A stretch of DNA of 64,000 bases from JAVBLD01 sp031553705 (GCA_031553705.1 JAVBLD010000006.1:8700-72699); one strand, 5' to 3'; positions 36,917 to 45,898 are shown, counted from the stretch's first letter. Notes: a model not told the origin generated them from the letters alone. Program-made: numbers and translations.

Positions 36917-37642
36917 ATGATGATCAGGAAGTTTGTTTTCATATCCGCTTTTCTATTATTGGCCGTTGTAATGAACGGACAGAAAGTGATGCGGAATACA
37001 AGCCTGCTGAACTATCAGAGAGGCGACCAAACGATCCTGCACTTCGGCTTTACGCTGGGAGTTAACTATATGAACTATCAGGCTATTCTCTCCGGCTCCA
37101 ACCCGTACCGGGCTGAAGCCGGTAAATTGAAAATGGGGTATAGCGTCGGTATGATATCGGAACTCCGGTTATTTGACGATTTAGGTTTACGGTTTATGCC
37201 CGGATTGGAATTTTCTTCCCGGACACTGATATATAACAACATACCGGACGCCGACGAAGGTAAAACTTATTCGTACAATGAATCAGTATATGTCACCTTC
37301 CCGTTAATGCTCAAATATAAGGCCAAAAGGATCAATAACTTCAGGCCTTTTTTGACCGCCGGCAGCAGCTTGAAATACGACTTTAAAAAACACCAAAATA
37401 TCGATCCCGACCAATCCGTTTATTTCAGGACAAAACCGGTAGATCTATTTCTGGAAACCGGCGTCGGATCGGATTTTTATCTCCCTTATTTTAAAATGGG
37501 AATAGAACTGCGTTTCGCTTTCGGCTTGACCGATGCTCTGGTTCACAAGTATGACACGAAGATTCCCGGGTATGAAAAATACACGGATACCCTGAAAAAA
37601 CTGCGGGCAAAGATGTTCTCGGTCTGCTTCCATTTCGAGTAG
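36917..37642 (+). CDS. porT: PorT/SprT family outer-membrane protein (type IX secretion)
   Basis: About 241 aa beta-barrel protein. Signal peptide FVFISAFLLLAVVMNGQ; then alternating strands. The order and wording match PorT/SprT proteins: LHFGFTLGVNYMNYQ, GYSVGMISELRLFDDLGLRF with MPGLEFSSR, VYVTFPLMLKYKAKRINNFR, GVGSDFYLPYFKMGIELRF and FGLTDALVHKYD. PorT is needed to assemble the gliding/type IX secretion system in Porphyromonas gingivalis and flavobacteria. Start ATG at 36917 (a second ATG follows at once); the GTG at 36899 is less likely. Followed by an FAD oxidoreductase 47 nt away. Confidence 0.82.
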   Translation: MMIRKFVFISAFLLLAVVMNGQKVMRNTSLLNYQRGDQTILHFGFTLGVNYMNYQAILSGSNPYRAEAGKLKMGYSVGMISELRLFDDLGLRFMPGLEFSSRTLIYNNIPDADEGKTYSYNESVYVTFPLMLKYKAKRINNFRPFLTAGSSLKYDFKKHQNIDPDQSVYFRTKPVDLFLETGVGSDFYLPYFKMGIELRFAFGLTDALVHKYDTKIPGYEKYTDTLKKLRAKMFSVCFHFE

Positions 37643-37689
37643 CAGGAACTAAATCAAACGAAATTGAGCATTAAGGACTACAAATAGTT

Positions 37690-39234
37690 ATGTATAAAGA
37701 AATACAGATCCGGATTAAACCGGAAGAGAGGGAAAATATCGATGTTGTTAAACATTATGCAGCCCGTGGTATAGGTATTGCCCCGGGGCGGATCAGGCAT
37801 ATCGACATTCTGAAACAATCCATCGACGCCCGTCAGAAAACGGTAATCATAAACCTTTCGGTAGGAGTACATATCGACAAACTGGAAGAGCGGGAAAAAG
37901 CATTTGAACCTCAATACCGGGATGTCTCAAAAGCCCGACCGGTCGTTATTGTCGGGGCCGGTCCGGCCGGTTTGTTTGCTGCGCTCCGGTTAATTGAAAA
38001 AGGACTGAAACCGGTTATCCTGGAACGGGGCAAGGCGGTCGACGAGCGAAAAAAAGACCTGAACAAATTGTATACAACAAGGATTGTTGATGAAGATTCG
38101 AACTTCGGGTTCGGAGAGGGAGGAGCCGGTACTTTCTCGGATGGAAAACTCTTTACACGTTCAAATAAAAGGGGAAATATACGGCGAGTCCTGGAAATCC
38201 TGGTTTTTCATGGGGCCGATCCGGTCATTCTGATCGACTCTCATCCGCATATCGGCAGCGACAAGTTGCCTAAAGTGATCACAAATATCCGTAAAACGAT
38301 AGAGAAATATGGAGGAGAGATTCGTTTTAACACACGGGTGACGGACCTGATCGTAAAAAAAGACGCTGTTGCCGGAGTCGTCGCCGCCAGTGAAGAGATT
38401 CCAGCGGACCGGGTTATTTTAGCTACCGGCCACTCCGCACGCGACATATACCGCATGTTACACCGGAAGGGTATCGCGATGGAGACAAAAGACTTTGCGA
38501 TAGGTCTGCGCCTGGAACATTTGCAACATGATATAGACCGTATCCGGTATCACAATCCGGAAGGGAGGGGCCCCCGTCTGCCGGCGGCCGAATATCGCTT
38601 TGTAACAAACATCGACGGCCGGGGAGTCTATTCATTCTGTATGTGCCCCGGAGGGATTGTCGTACCTGCTACCACAGCTCCCGGCCAGCAGGTTGTAAAC
38701 GGGATGTCCTCGTCCGGGCGTAACACACGTTGGGCCAACTCGGCCATCGTGACATCAATCGGTTCCGGAGAGCTGACCCGTATGGGATACCACGGTCTAT
38801 TTGCCGGTTTGGAGTTCCAGGAAACGATGGAACGAAAGGCTTGGCAGGAAGGAGGAAATAATCTTTTCGCACCGGCACAAACCTTAACCGATTTTTTAAT
38901 TGGAAGATTTAGTAACCTATTGCCTACGGCATCGTATAAGCCAGGAGTTTCGAGTTCTTTAATTAGTGAATGGCTACCGGAAATCGTATACAAAAGGCTT
39001 CGCGAAGGGATGACATATTTCGGAAAACAAACGAAAGGTTTTATTACGGAACATGCTCTTTTACTGGGAATTGAGACAAGGACATCAGCGCCTTTAAAGA
39101 TACCAAGGGAAGACAAATATATGCATCATCCGATGTTGGCCGGATTATATCCATGTGGAGAAGGGGCAGGTTATTCGGGGGGGATTATTTCGGCCGCATT
39201 AGACGGGGAAAAATGCGCAGATGCTGTTCTTTGA
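37690..39234 (+). CDS. NAD(P)/FAD-dependent oxidoreductase
   Basis: 514 aa flavoprotein of the 'NAD(FAD)-utilizing dehydrogenase' family found across Bacteroidetes. N-terminal 80 residues form a small alpha/beta lead domain; the FAD dinucleotide motif VVIVGAGPAGLFAALRL is near residue 95, followed by DEDSNFGFGEGGAGTFSDGK, LATGHSARDIYRML, MCPGGIVVPA and C-terminal GAGYSGGIISAALDG. No substrate is established for the family. No signal peptide, so cytosolic. Closely spaced after porT but with no obvious connection. Confidence 0.88.
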   Translation: MYKEIQIRIKPEERENIDVVKHYAARGIGIAPGRIRHIDILKQSIDARQKTVIINLSVGVHIDKLEEREKAFEPQYRDVSKARPVVIVGAGPAGLFAALRLIEKGLKPVILERGKAVDERKKDLNKLYTTRIVDEDSNFGFGEGGAGTFSDGKLFTRSNKRGNIRRVLEILVFHGADPVILIDSHPHIGSDKLPKVITNIRKTIEKYGGEIRFNTRVTDLIVKKDAVAGVVAASEEIPADRVILATGHSARDIYRMLHRKGIAMETKDFAIGLRLEHLQHDIDRIRYHNPEGRGPRLPAAEYRFVTNIDGRGVYSFCMCPGGIVVPATTAPGQQVVNGMSSSGRNTRWANSAIVTSIGSGELTRMGYHGLFAGLEFQETMERKAWQEGGNNLFAPAQTLTDFLIGRFSNLLPTASYKPGVSSSLISEWLPEIVYKRLREGMTYFGKQTKGFITEHALLLGIETRTSAPLKIPREDKYMHHPMLAGLYPCGEGAGYSGGIISAALDGEKCADAVL

Positions 39235-39272
39235 TTTTTTTTTATGAAAAATCTCGTTTTTTTTTTGATTTA

Positions 39273-39303
39273 TTTGAATTGGTCAATAAAATATCTACAT
39301 TTG
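39273..39303 (+). promoter_or_regulatory. Bacteroidetes-type promoter of the HU gene
   Basis: TTTG (39273-39276), 19-nt spacer, TACATTTG (39296-39303). A perfect match to the consensus; transcription would begin near 39310, giving a leader of about 42 nt. Confidence 0.8.
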
Positions 39304-39351
39304 CCTAGAGAGAAATGGTTTAAAATTCTAACCCTCAAAAAGATTATAATT

Positions 39352-39621
39352 ATGAACAAAGCTCAATTAATCGACGCCATTGCTGACAAAGCAGGTTTAA
39401 CAAAAGTGGATTCTAAAAAAGCACTGGAAGCCTTCGTAGAAACAGTAGGAGATACTCTGAAGAAAGGTGACAAAGTTGCATTGATCGGTTTCGGATCTTT
39501 CTCCGTAGCAGACAGAAAAGCTAGAAACGGAAGAAATCCACAAACTGGAAAAGCGATCAAGATTGCCGCAAAGAAAGTTGTTAAATTTAAAGCAGGCGCT
39601 GAATTAGCAGAAAAATGCTAA
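39352..39621 (+). CDS. hup: HU family DNA-binding protein
   Basis: 89 aa histone-like protein that bends and compacts DNA. Begins MNKAQLIDAIADKAG at the ATG 39352; the longer frame upstream runs through the promoter and is rejected. Conserved VALIGFGSFSV, then the DNA-binding arm RKARNGRNPQTGKAIKI with the intercalating proline, and FKAGAELAEK. Strong promoter and strong terminator make a single-gene transcript, as expected for an abundant protein. Confidence 0.96.
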   Translation: MNKAQLIDAIADKAGLTKVDSKKALEAFVETVGDTLKKGDKVALIGFGSFSVADRKARNGRNPQTGKAIKIAAKKVVKFKAGAELAEKC

Positions 39622-39641
39622 TACAAAACCAAAATAAAAGA

Positions 39642-39676
39642 AGAGGTGTTTGTCGTAAAAACACCTCTTTTTTTGT
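39642..39676 (+). terminator. Rho-independent terminator after HU
   Basis: AGAGGTGTTT, short loop, AAACACCTCT and a run of T. Stem of 10 bp, 20 nt after the HU stop. Confidence 0.9.
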
Positions 39677-39754
39677 TACAGGCATTTTATTCAATTTCAT
39701 CATTTTTTACAGACTTTGTCGGACACGACAAAAAGTTAAAAGACTTTGTTGATT

Positions 39755-40321
39755 ATGTGCGGTCAAAAGATACAAAACTGGAAAGTACTTCATTCGGAGT
39801 ATCTCTCAAAAGAACCCTGGTTTACAGTACGTAAGGAGAAAGTAGAACTTCCGAACGGGAATGTCATTCCCTCCTATTACATTCTGGACTATCCGGCATG
39901 GGTGTGCGTGATCGGAGTAACCAAAGAGGGAAAGATGGTTATGGAGCGGCAGTACCGCCACGGCTGGGGACAGGTAGGATACGAACTGTGCGCCGGAGTG
40001 GTAGAAACAACAGATGCGACCCATATGGATGCAGCCAAACGGAAACTATTGGAAGAAACAGGATACGGCAACGGCTCTTGGGAACTGTTTACGTCAAATT
40101 CGGCCAATCCGGGTACTCACAGCAATATAAACTACTGTTTCCTGGCTACCGGGTTGGAAAAAGTAATGGAACCCCAACTGGAAGCTACAGAAGACATTGT
40201 TGTAGAACTGCTCGATTTCGAACAGGTAGAACGATTATTAGCACAGGACAAAATCATACAGGCCATGCACGCCGCACCGTTATGGAAATACGTAAATAGG
40301 GTCGTAAATGGAAGCAGATAA
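39755..40321 (+). CDS. Nudix hydrolase, ADP-ribose pyrophosphatase-like, variant Nudix box
   Basis: About 188 aa. Overall layout is that of ADP-sugar pyrophosphatases: YYILDYPAWVCVIGVTKEGK, MERQYRHGWGQVGYELCAG, and the Nudix helix AAKRKLLEETGY. The canonical box GX5EX7REUXEEXGU is only partly kept: Lys replaces Glu after Arg and the early Glu is missing, while the metal-binding EE pair remains. Activity may be retained or altered. The ATG at 39755 is chosen over upstream TTGs. It lies after the HU terminator and 96 nt before trmH. Confidence 0.82.
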   Translation: MCGQKIQNWKVLHSEYLSKEPWFTVRKEKVELPNGNVIPSYYILDYPAWVCVIGVTKEGKMVMERQYRHGWGQVGYELCAGVVETTDATHMDAAKRKLLEETGYGNGSWELFTSNSANPGTHSNINYCFLATGLEKVMEPQLEATEDIVVELLDFEQVERLLAQDKIIQAMHAAPLWKYVNRVVNGSR

Positions 40322-40390
40322 GAATAATACCGATCGTTGAGTAAAATGAATCCTATGTTCAAACGGGCCCGGTGCTACACCCGTTCCTAA

Positions 40391-40410
40391 GAAAATTCAA
40401 CTTTCAACTC
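40391..40410. repeat. TTTCAACT repeat before trmH
   Basis: TTCAACTTTCAACTC; the 12-mer AACTTTCAACTC ends 7 nt before the ATG, identical in sequence and spacing to the copy before the second ABC ATPase gene (47829-47840). Confidence 0.6.
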
Positions 40411-40417
40411 TTTATCT

Positions 40418-41095
40418 ATGAAAAGCGTGGAGGAGCAGGTTACATACCTTAGAAATTTCGTAACCGATGAAAAGAACAGTCTGTTCGACAGGTTGATCAG
40501 GCAACGGACCGATTACGTGACAATCGTAATGGAAGATCTGTATCAATCTCACAATCAAAGCGCTATCATGCGTTCTGCCGATTGTTACGGTATACAGGAT
40601 ATACACCTGATAGAAAACAAAAACATATATAACGAAACGTCGACGGTGTCCCGCGGGGCAAGGGAGTGGCTTTCGCTCCACCGCTACAATAGCGATGCCG
40701 ACAATACGGCGGAGGCTATTCGGCAACTCAGGGATGGCGGATACCGTATTATAGCTACCATGCCACATACCGACGATCGGTTGATCGAAGATATTGACCT
40801 GGAGAAAGGTAAAATGGCCTTTTTCTTCGGTACGGAACTGACAGGAATATCGGAGCAGGTGATCGGGGAGGCGGATGAGTTTGCAAAAGTACCGATGTAC
40901 GGTTTTACCGAAAGCCTGAATGTCAGCGTATGCGCGGCTATTGTAATGTATAATATCGTACAGCGATTGCGGCAAAGTACGATCGATTGGCACCTTCCGG
41001 AGAAAAAACAGGCGAAAGTACTGCTCGATTGGTATAAAAATACGATAAAAGCCGCGGATGAAATACTGGAGAGATTTATAGGAAATGAAAAATAG
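40418..41095 (+). CDS. trmH: tRNA (guanosine-18-2'-O)-methyltransferase TrmH
   Basis: 225 aa SPOUT methyltransferase making Gm18 in the tRNA D-loop. Family segments: MEDLYQSHNQSAIMRSADCYG (N-terminal catalytic Arg), HLIENKN, SRGAREWLSLHRY, FFFGTELTGISEQV and ESLNVSVCAAIVMYNI with the SAM knot. Longer and distinct from the SpoU protein at 1.3 kb, with the C-terminal RNA-binding tail of TrmH. Overlaps the next open frame slightly. Confidence 0.9.
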   Translation: MKSVEEQVTYLRNFVTDEKNSLFDRLIRQRTDYVTIVMEDLYQSHNQSAIMRSADCYGIQDIHLIENKNIYNETSTVSRGAREWLSLHRYNSDADNTAEAIRQLRDGGYRIIATMPHTDDRLIEDIDLEKGKMAFFFGTELTGISEQVIGEADEFAKVPMYGFTESLNVSVCAAIVMYNIVQRLRQSTIDWHLPEKKQAKVLLDWYKNTIKAADEILERFIGNEK

Positions 41096-41105
41096 AAGAC
41101 AACAA

Positions 41106-41843
41106 ATGAAAATAAAGCAATTATTAACGGTGTGCCTGCTCGGGCTATCGGTCACAGCGGTGCGGGGACAGGCGAATAGTATTGCGGTCAAATTGGAATG
41201 CATCAGAAGCAGCAAAGACGATCAGGCGAAGATCGTATATGCAGACGAGATTATGGATCTGTTAAAATCATCCGCCTTCGGAGAGTATGATGTTTCAAAA
41301 CCTTTAAAATATCTCGGATATAAACGGTGTACAAATGCCGAAGCGGAACTTTTTTCATGGAGTTTTCCGATGGAGGGCGGGTTGGCTTACTATAACCTGA
41401 TCCGCTTTAAGGATAGGAGTTATACACTGATATACCGCCCCGGAGAAAAAAACACGGTAGCACCTTATCTTTTTTACGACTTGCTTGGGTTTACCTCGGG
41501 AAAGAAACCTTATTTCATACTGTTTGGCTGGGCACAATCAGGTAAAAGCAATAAGAAAGCGCTGCTGATCGCTCAGTTCAAAGATGACGGGATGGTAAAT
41601 TTTAATGTACCGTTGATGAAACGAAAAAACAGCGCCAGCTCTTCACTTGCTTTTGAATACGCCGGAGAAGCAAGCATGATGCTGAAATACGATAAAAATG
41701 GGAAACGGATTATCTTTGACCATCTGGCCCCGATAGATGAAAAATACAGGGGATATTTTATGTTTTACGGTCCCGATGGTTCCTACGACGGACTGGTGCT
41801 AAGCAAAGGATGGTGGGAATATAAAGAGGACATTAAAAAATAA
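41106..41843 (+). CDS. Secreted protein of unknown function
   Basis: About 245 aa. N-terminal signal peptide (MKIKQLLTVCLLGLSVTAVRGQ) with cleavage after GQ-type site predicted by eye, so periplasmic or outer-membrane facing. The mature part alternates strands and turns (KYLGYKRCTNAEAELFSWSF, YYNLIRFKDRSYTLIYRPG, GYFMFYGPDGSYDGL). I do not recognise a domain; similar lengths occur in Bacteroidetes conserved hypotheticals. The ATG at 41106 is used because it starts the signal peptide; a frame start at 41085 would overlap trmH. Four nt separate it from the DPP III gene, suggesting co-transcription. Confidence 0.75.
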   Translation: MKIKQLLTVCLLGLSVTAVRGQANSIAVKLECIRSSKDDQAKIVYADEIMDLLKSSAFGEYDVSKPLKYLGYKRCTNAEAELFSWSFPMEGGLAYYNLIRFKDRSYTLIYRPGEKNTVAPYLFYDLLGFTSGKKPYFILFGWAQSGKSNKKALLIAQFKDDGMVNFNVPLMKRKNSASSSLAFEYAGEASMMLKYDKNGKRIIFDHLAPIDEKYRGYFMFYGPDGSYDGLVLSKGWWEYKEDIKK

Positions 41844-41847
41844 AGGT

Positions 41848-43743
41848 ATGGACGACTTTACGGATTACGTGGCAGAACAGTTCGATGATATAAGGATCCT
41901 GCGTTATCAGGTGCCGGCTTTTAAGGAGCTCCCGCTTGATAAAAAGCGGTTTGTTTATTACCTGAGCCAGGCGGCTATCGCCGGAAGGGATATTCTGTGG
42001 GATCAGAATAATAAGTACAACCTGCTTATCAGGCGGACATTGGAGCGGATTATCCGGGACTATTCCGGGGATCGAGAAAGCACCGATTTTCAATCCTTTC
42101 TGATGTATGCCAAAAAAGTATTCTTTGCAAACGGCATACATCACCACTACTCCATGGACAAATTTATTCCCGGCTTTTCGGAATCCTATTTCTGTTCTTT
42201 ACTGGAAGATACCGGTTGTACGGCTGTTTTCAAACAACTGGAGAAGATTATGTTCGACCCGTCGTATATGTCCAAGAGAGTAGTATTGGACGGGAAGCAG
42301 GATCTGCTCAAAGCTTCGGCGAACAACTACTACTCCGGAGTAACCCAAAAAGAAGCGGAAGAGTTTTACAAAGCGCCGGAAACCGGTCTGCCGGTCTCCA
42401 GAGGCTTAAACTCAACATTAATCAAAGAAAATGGGAAATTGAAAGAACTGGTATGGAAAATCGGAGGAAAATACGATCAAGAACTGCGACAGGTGGTAAA
42501 TTACCTTGAAAAAGCAGTAACGTATGCCTGCAATGAACAGCAAAAAAAGGTAATACACTTACTGATCGACTATTACCGCAGTGGTGACCTGGCTATTTTC
42601 GACGCCTATTCTATTGCATGGTTGAAAGAATCGGAAAGCGACATCGATTTTATAAACGGCTTCATTGAGGTATACGGAGACCCATTAGCGTACAAAGCCA
42701 GTTGGGAATCGGTCGTACAGATCGTAGACGACAAAGCTTGCGAACGGACCCGCAAATTGGCGGACAACGCATTATGGTTCGAAGAGCACGCACCGATAGA
42801 CGAACGGTTTAAAAAGAGTGAAGTAGCCGGCATTACCGCACGGGTAGTACAGGCGGCAATGCTAGGCGGTGATTGCCACCCGGCAACACCGATCGGTATT
42901 AACCTGCCGAATGCGGAATGGATCAGGGAACAGTACGGCAGTAAATCGATAACATTGGACAATATCACCTACGCCTACCATATAGCCTCACAGACTTCCG
43001 GTGTATTAGATGAATTTGCCGGTTCGGAAGAAGAGAAAAATCTGGTACGCGAATACGGCTACCTGGGAGGCAATATCCATACCGATCTGCACGAATGCTT
43101 GGGACACGGTTCCGGAAAAATACTACCGGGAGTTAACCCGGAGGTATTGAAAAGCTACTACTCGACAATCGAAGAAGTGCGGGCCGACCTGTTCGCTTTA
43201 TACTATATCATGGATCCAAAACTGATCGAACTGGGGGTAGTTCCTTCGCAGGAGGTTGCTAAAGCGGAATACTATAATTATATCCGTAACGGCCTGATGG
43301 TGCAATTGACCAGAATACTACCGGGAAATAATCTGGAAGAGTCGCACATGAGAAATCGTCAGACAATTGCGGCCTGGGTATATGAACAGGGAAAAGAGGC
43401 AAACATAATAGAAAAGGTAAAACACAACGGAAAAACAAGTTTCCGGATCCATGATTTTGAAGTATTGCGCAGACTTTTCGGAAAATTGCTGGCAGAGGTA
43501 CAACGCATCAAGTCGGAAGGCGATTATGAAGCTGCCCGCAATCTGATCGAAACCTACGGGGTAAAAATTGACCGGCAGCTGCATGATGAGGTATTGGAGC
43601 GATACAAAAAACTGGGTATTCCCCCTTATGCAGGGTTTATCAATCCGGAATACAATCCGGTTGAACGGGACGGGGAAATCATCGACGTGGAAATATTCTA
43701 TCCTGACGACTTTCTGACCCAGATGATGCAATACGCCACATAA
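41848..43743 (+). CDS. Dipeptidyl peptidase III (M49 family zinc peptidase)
   Basis: 631 aa metallopeptidase removing N-terminal dipeptides from oligopeptides. The M49 zinc motif HECLGH is at about residues 414-419 (within HTDLHECLGHGSGKILPG) and the third ligand Glu in IEEVRADLFALYY about 25 residues later. Other family parts: GGDCHPATPIGINLPNAEWI and DEVLERYKKLGIPPYAGFINP. No signal peptide or lipobox is present at this start, so it appears cytosolic; many Bacteroides homologues are longer lipoproteins. Such genes are sometimes wrongly labelled dihydrofolate reductase. A stem-loop follows. Confidence 0.93.
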   Translation: MDDFTDYVAEQFDDIRILRYQVPAFKELPLDKKRFVYYLSQAAIAGRDILWDQNNKYNLLIRRTLERIIRDYSGDRESTDFQSFLMYAKKVFFANGIHHHYSMDKFIPGFSESYFCSLLEDTGCTAVFKQLEKIMFDPSYMSKRVVLDGKQDLLKASANNYYSGVTQKEAEEFYKAPETGLPVSRGLNSTLIKENGKLKELVWKIGGKYDQELRQVVNYLEKAVTYACNEQQKKVIHLLIDYYRSGDLAIFDAYSIAWLKESESDIDFINGFIEVYGDPLAYKASWESVVQIVDDKACERTRKLADNALWFEEHAPIDERFKKSEVAGITARVVQAAMLGGDCHPATPIGINLPNAEWIREQYGSKSITLDNITYAYHIASQTSGVLDEFAGSEEEKNLVREYGYLGGNIHTDLHECLGHGSGKILPGVNPEVLKSYYSTIEEVRADLFALYYIMDPKLIELGVVPSQEVAKAEYYNYIRNGLMVQLTRILPGNNLEESHMRNRQTIAAWVYEQGKEANIIEKVKHNGKTSFRIHDFEVLRRLFGKLLAEVQRIKSEGDYEAARNLIETYGVKIDRQLHDEVLERYKKLGIPPYAGFINPEYNPVERDGEIIDVEIFYPDDFLTQMMQYAT

Positions 43744-43776
43744 ATCTTTTCAACCCGATATAAAAATAGAGAATAT

Positions 43777-43812
43777 AACAGGATTAAAAGTAGGATTTTA
43801 ATTCTGTTTCTT
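43777..43812 (+). terminator. Stem-loop after DPP III
   Basis: AACAGGATTAAAA (43777-43789), loop GTAGGA, TTTTAATTCTGTT (43796-43808): 13 pairs with one G-T, then TCTTAT. The T tract is weak. Confidence 0.5.
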
Positions 43813-43820
43813 ATATCTGA

Positions 43821-43851
43821 TTCGCTTATTCAAAAAATATTTCTACATTTG
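43821..43851 (+). promoter_or_regulatory. Promoter of the TetR-exporter operon
   Basis: TACATTTG (43844-43851) is an exact -7 box; TTCG (43821-43824) stands at the -33 position with a 19-nt spacer. The same 12-mer CTACATTTGCCT is present in the HU promoter. Confidence 0.6.
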
Positions 43852-43888
43852 CCTCGCGCTAACAATCATGTTAAACAAATAAGTTAAT

Positions 43889-43948
43889 ATGAAGTATTGG
43901 TATCTTTATTACAACCAGACAGTTTTAAAACTGTCGATTTTCAACTGA
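43889..43948 (+). other. Short open frame in tetR leader (19 codons)
   Basis: ATG AAG TAT TGG TAT CTT and onward to TGA; encodes MKYWYLYYNQTVLKLSIFN. Rich in aromatic codons and overlapping the palindrome below. It ends 6 nt before the tetR ATG. May be a leader peptide or chance. Confidence 0.25.
43918..43935. promoter_or_regulatory. Perfect 18-bp palindrome, likely TetR operator
   Basis: GACAGTTTTAAAACTGTC, 19 nt before the tetR ATG and about 65 nt downstream of the -7 box. Length and symmetry fit a TetR-family dimer site; autoregulation of the exporter operon is the natural reading. Confidence 0.6.
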
Positions 43949-43954
43949 TTATAT

Positions 43955-44578
43955 ATGAAGCAAGAAGACCTGACCACCAAACAAATCATCATCCGGGCCG
44001 CCGAACAGGTTTTTATGAACAAAGGGTATGCTGCGGCAAAAACAACGGAAATCGCACGCGTTGCGGGAGTGAACCATGCCATGTTACACTACTATTTCAG
44101 GACTAAAGAGAATCTGTTCAATATGGTTTTCGAACAAAAAGCCGGGCTTTTTGGCAGTTCGCTCTCTACCGTTTTCGACCGGCCCCTCTCCTTCCGGAAT
44201 AAAATAAGATTAGCTATGGAGACCCATTTCGACATCCTTGTGGCGAATCCGAGGCTTCCCCTCTTTATTTTCAGCGAGATCATGGGCAGCGAAGAGAAAA
44301 GAGAGATGGCAAAAAGGATCATACTCCCAAAAGCGACTGATGTTCTTCAGAAACTAACGAAGGGTATCCGGAAGGAAGTCGCCAAAGGCAATATTTATCC
44401 GATAGAGCCTTTAGATCTGATTCTGAATATGGTGTCTGTGAATATTTTCACCTTTATCGCATTCGAAGCGTTATCAGATGCGATCAAAAGACCTGACCAC
44501 GAAATGGCGAAACGCCTGCAACTCAGAAAAGAAAGTAACGTTCAATTTATTTTACGCAGCCTGAAACCGGATAAATAA
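43955..44578 (+). CDS. TetR/AcrR family repressor of the exporter operon
   Basis: 207 aa. N-terminal TetR helix-turn-helix: IIIRAAEQVFMNKGYAAAKT then IARVAGVNHAMLHYYFRTKE (about residues 10-55). The C-terminal ligand domain is all-helical and not assignable. First gene of an operon with TolC, HlyD, two ATPases and two permeases; 9 nt before the tolC-like gene. A perfect palindrome just upstream is the probable operator. Inducer unknown. Confidence 0.92.
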   Translation: MKQEDLTTKQIIIRAAEQVFMNKGYAAAKTTEIARVAGVNHAMLHYYFRTKENLFNMVFEQKAGLFGSSLSTVFDRPLSFRNKIRLAMETHFDILVANPRLPLFIFSEIMGSEEKREMAKRIILPKATDVLQKLTKGIRKEVAKGNIYPIEPLDLILNMVSVNIFTFIAFEALSDAIKRPDHEMAKRLQLRKESNVQFILRSLKPDK

Positions 44579-44587
44579 AAACAAAGA

Positions 44588-45898
44588 ATGGAAAAGAAAT
44601 TTAGCTCCCGCCGCCCCCTACTCCCTGCTCTTTATGCCTTTGTCAGTATATTTGCATGGATTGCAGCGACCATCTTGCCCGCATCGATCGCTTACGGACA
44701 GCTGTCTATTGACAGTTGCCAGATAAAGGCAAGAAAAAACTATCCGTTGATCAAACGGTACGATTTGATTGAAAGAGCAAAAGCATATAACCTGTCGAAC
44801 GCCTGTAAAGGCCATCTGCCGCAGATTTCAATGACGGCAAGAATATCATACCAGTCCGAAGTCACAAAAATACCGGTAAACCTGCCGGGAATCGATATCG
44901 AAGGCTTATCGAAAGACCAATACCTGGCTACCGTCGATGTCACCCAAGCGATATGGGACGGAGGTACAATCCGTTCGCAGAAAAAGATTACGGTTGCCGG
45001 ATCGGAAATGGAACAACGGCAACTCGAAGTAGATCTATACGCCATAGAAGAGCAGGTAAACCAGCTATTCTTCGGCATCCTACTGCTGGATGCCCAGTTG
45101 CGACAAAACGAAATCCTGCAGGAAGATCTGCAACGTAATCATACCGTAATTGCCAGCTATATCGAAAACGGGATTGCCAATCAGGCCGACCTGGATGCAG
45201 TGAAAGTAGAACAGCTAAAAGCAAAACAACTCCACGCCCAACTCTATTCAAACCGGAAAGCCTATATCGAAATGCTGACTGTCATGATAGGCGAACCGAT
45301 CGGAGAAACAAGCATCCTGATAAAGCCGGACATTCGCGATATTCCCCTTTCCATGGAGATTCATCGTCCGGAACTTAAACTATTCGAATCGCAACACAAT
45401 CTTTTAGAAGCCCAGAAAAGCATGATCGCGGCAAGTTATATGCCCAGGTTCAACCTCTTCTTGCAGGGAGGCTATGGAAAACCGGGATTAAATATGCTGG
45501 ATAACGACTTTTCGCCCTTTTATATCGGCGGCCTCCGGATGAGCTGGAACTTCGGCGCATTGTATACGCAAAAAAACGACCGCCGGAAATTAGAGGTAAA
45601 TCAAAACAACGTAACCGCCCAGACGGAAACATTCCTGTATCATACCCATCTGGAAATTGCCCGGGAAACCAATGAGATTAAAAAATTAAAAGAGATTATG
45701 GAATATGATGCGGAGATCATAAGGTTAAGAGAGAATGTAAAAAAAGCCGCAGAGATCAAGGTGGCAAACGGAACACTAAGCGTGATCGAACTGGTACGGG
45801 AAATCAATTCCGAAAACCTGGCAAAGCAAGAAAAAAACACCCATGAAATCGAACTACTAATAGCTGTTTATAAATTGAAAAACACAACGAACCGATAA
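44588..45898 (+). CDS. TolC family outer-membrane efflux protein
   Basis: 436 aa outer-membrane channel for the tripartite exporter. Signal region (LYAFVSIFAWIAATILPASIAYGQ), then the two-fold OEP pattern with coiled-coil helices; LDAQLRQNEILQEDLQRNH and NGIANQADLDAVKVEQLKA in the first half, and ARETNEIKKLKEIMEYDAE with NGTLSVIELVREINSE in the second. Slightly short for the family. Encoded between tetR and the membrane fusion protein. Confidence 0.92.
   Translation: MEKKFSSRRPLLPALYAFVSIFAWIAATILPASIAYGQLSIDSCQIKARKNYPLIKRYDLIERAKAYNLSNACKGHLPQISMTARISYQSEVTKIPVNLPGIDIEGLSKDQYLATVDVTQAIWDGGTIRSQKKITVAGSEMEQRQLEVDLYAIEEQVNQLFFGILLLDAQLRQNEILQEDLQRNHTVIASYIENGIANQADLDAVKVEQLKAKQLHAQLYSNRKAYIEMLTVMIGEPIGETSILIKPDIRDIPLSMEIHRPELKLFESQHNLLEAQKSMIAASYMPRFNLFLQGGYGKPGLNMLDNDFSPFYIGGLRMSWNFGALYTQKNDRRKLEVNQNNVTAQTETFLYHTHLEIARETNEIKKLKEIMEYDAEIIRLRENVKKAAEIKVANGTLSVIELVREINSENLAKQEKNTHEIELLIAVYKLKNTTNR

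Noticed and set aside
40412..41215. 267-codon open frame on the - strand
   Set aside because: Antisense to trmH, which is clearly identified; no family match.
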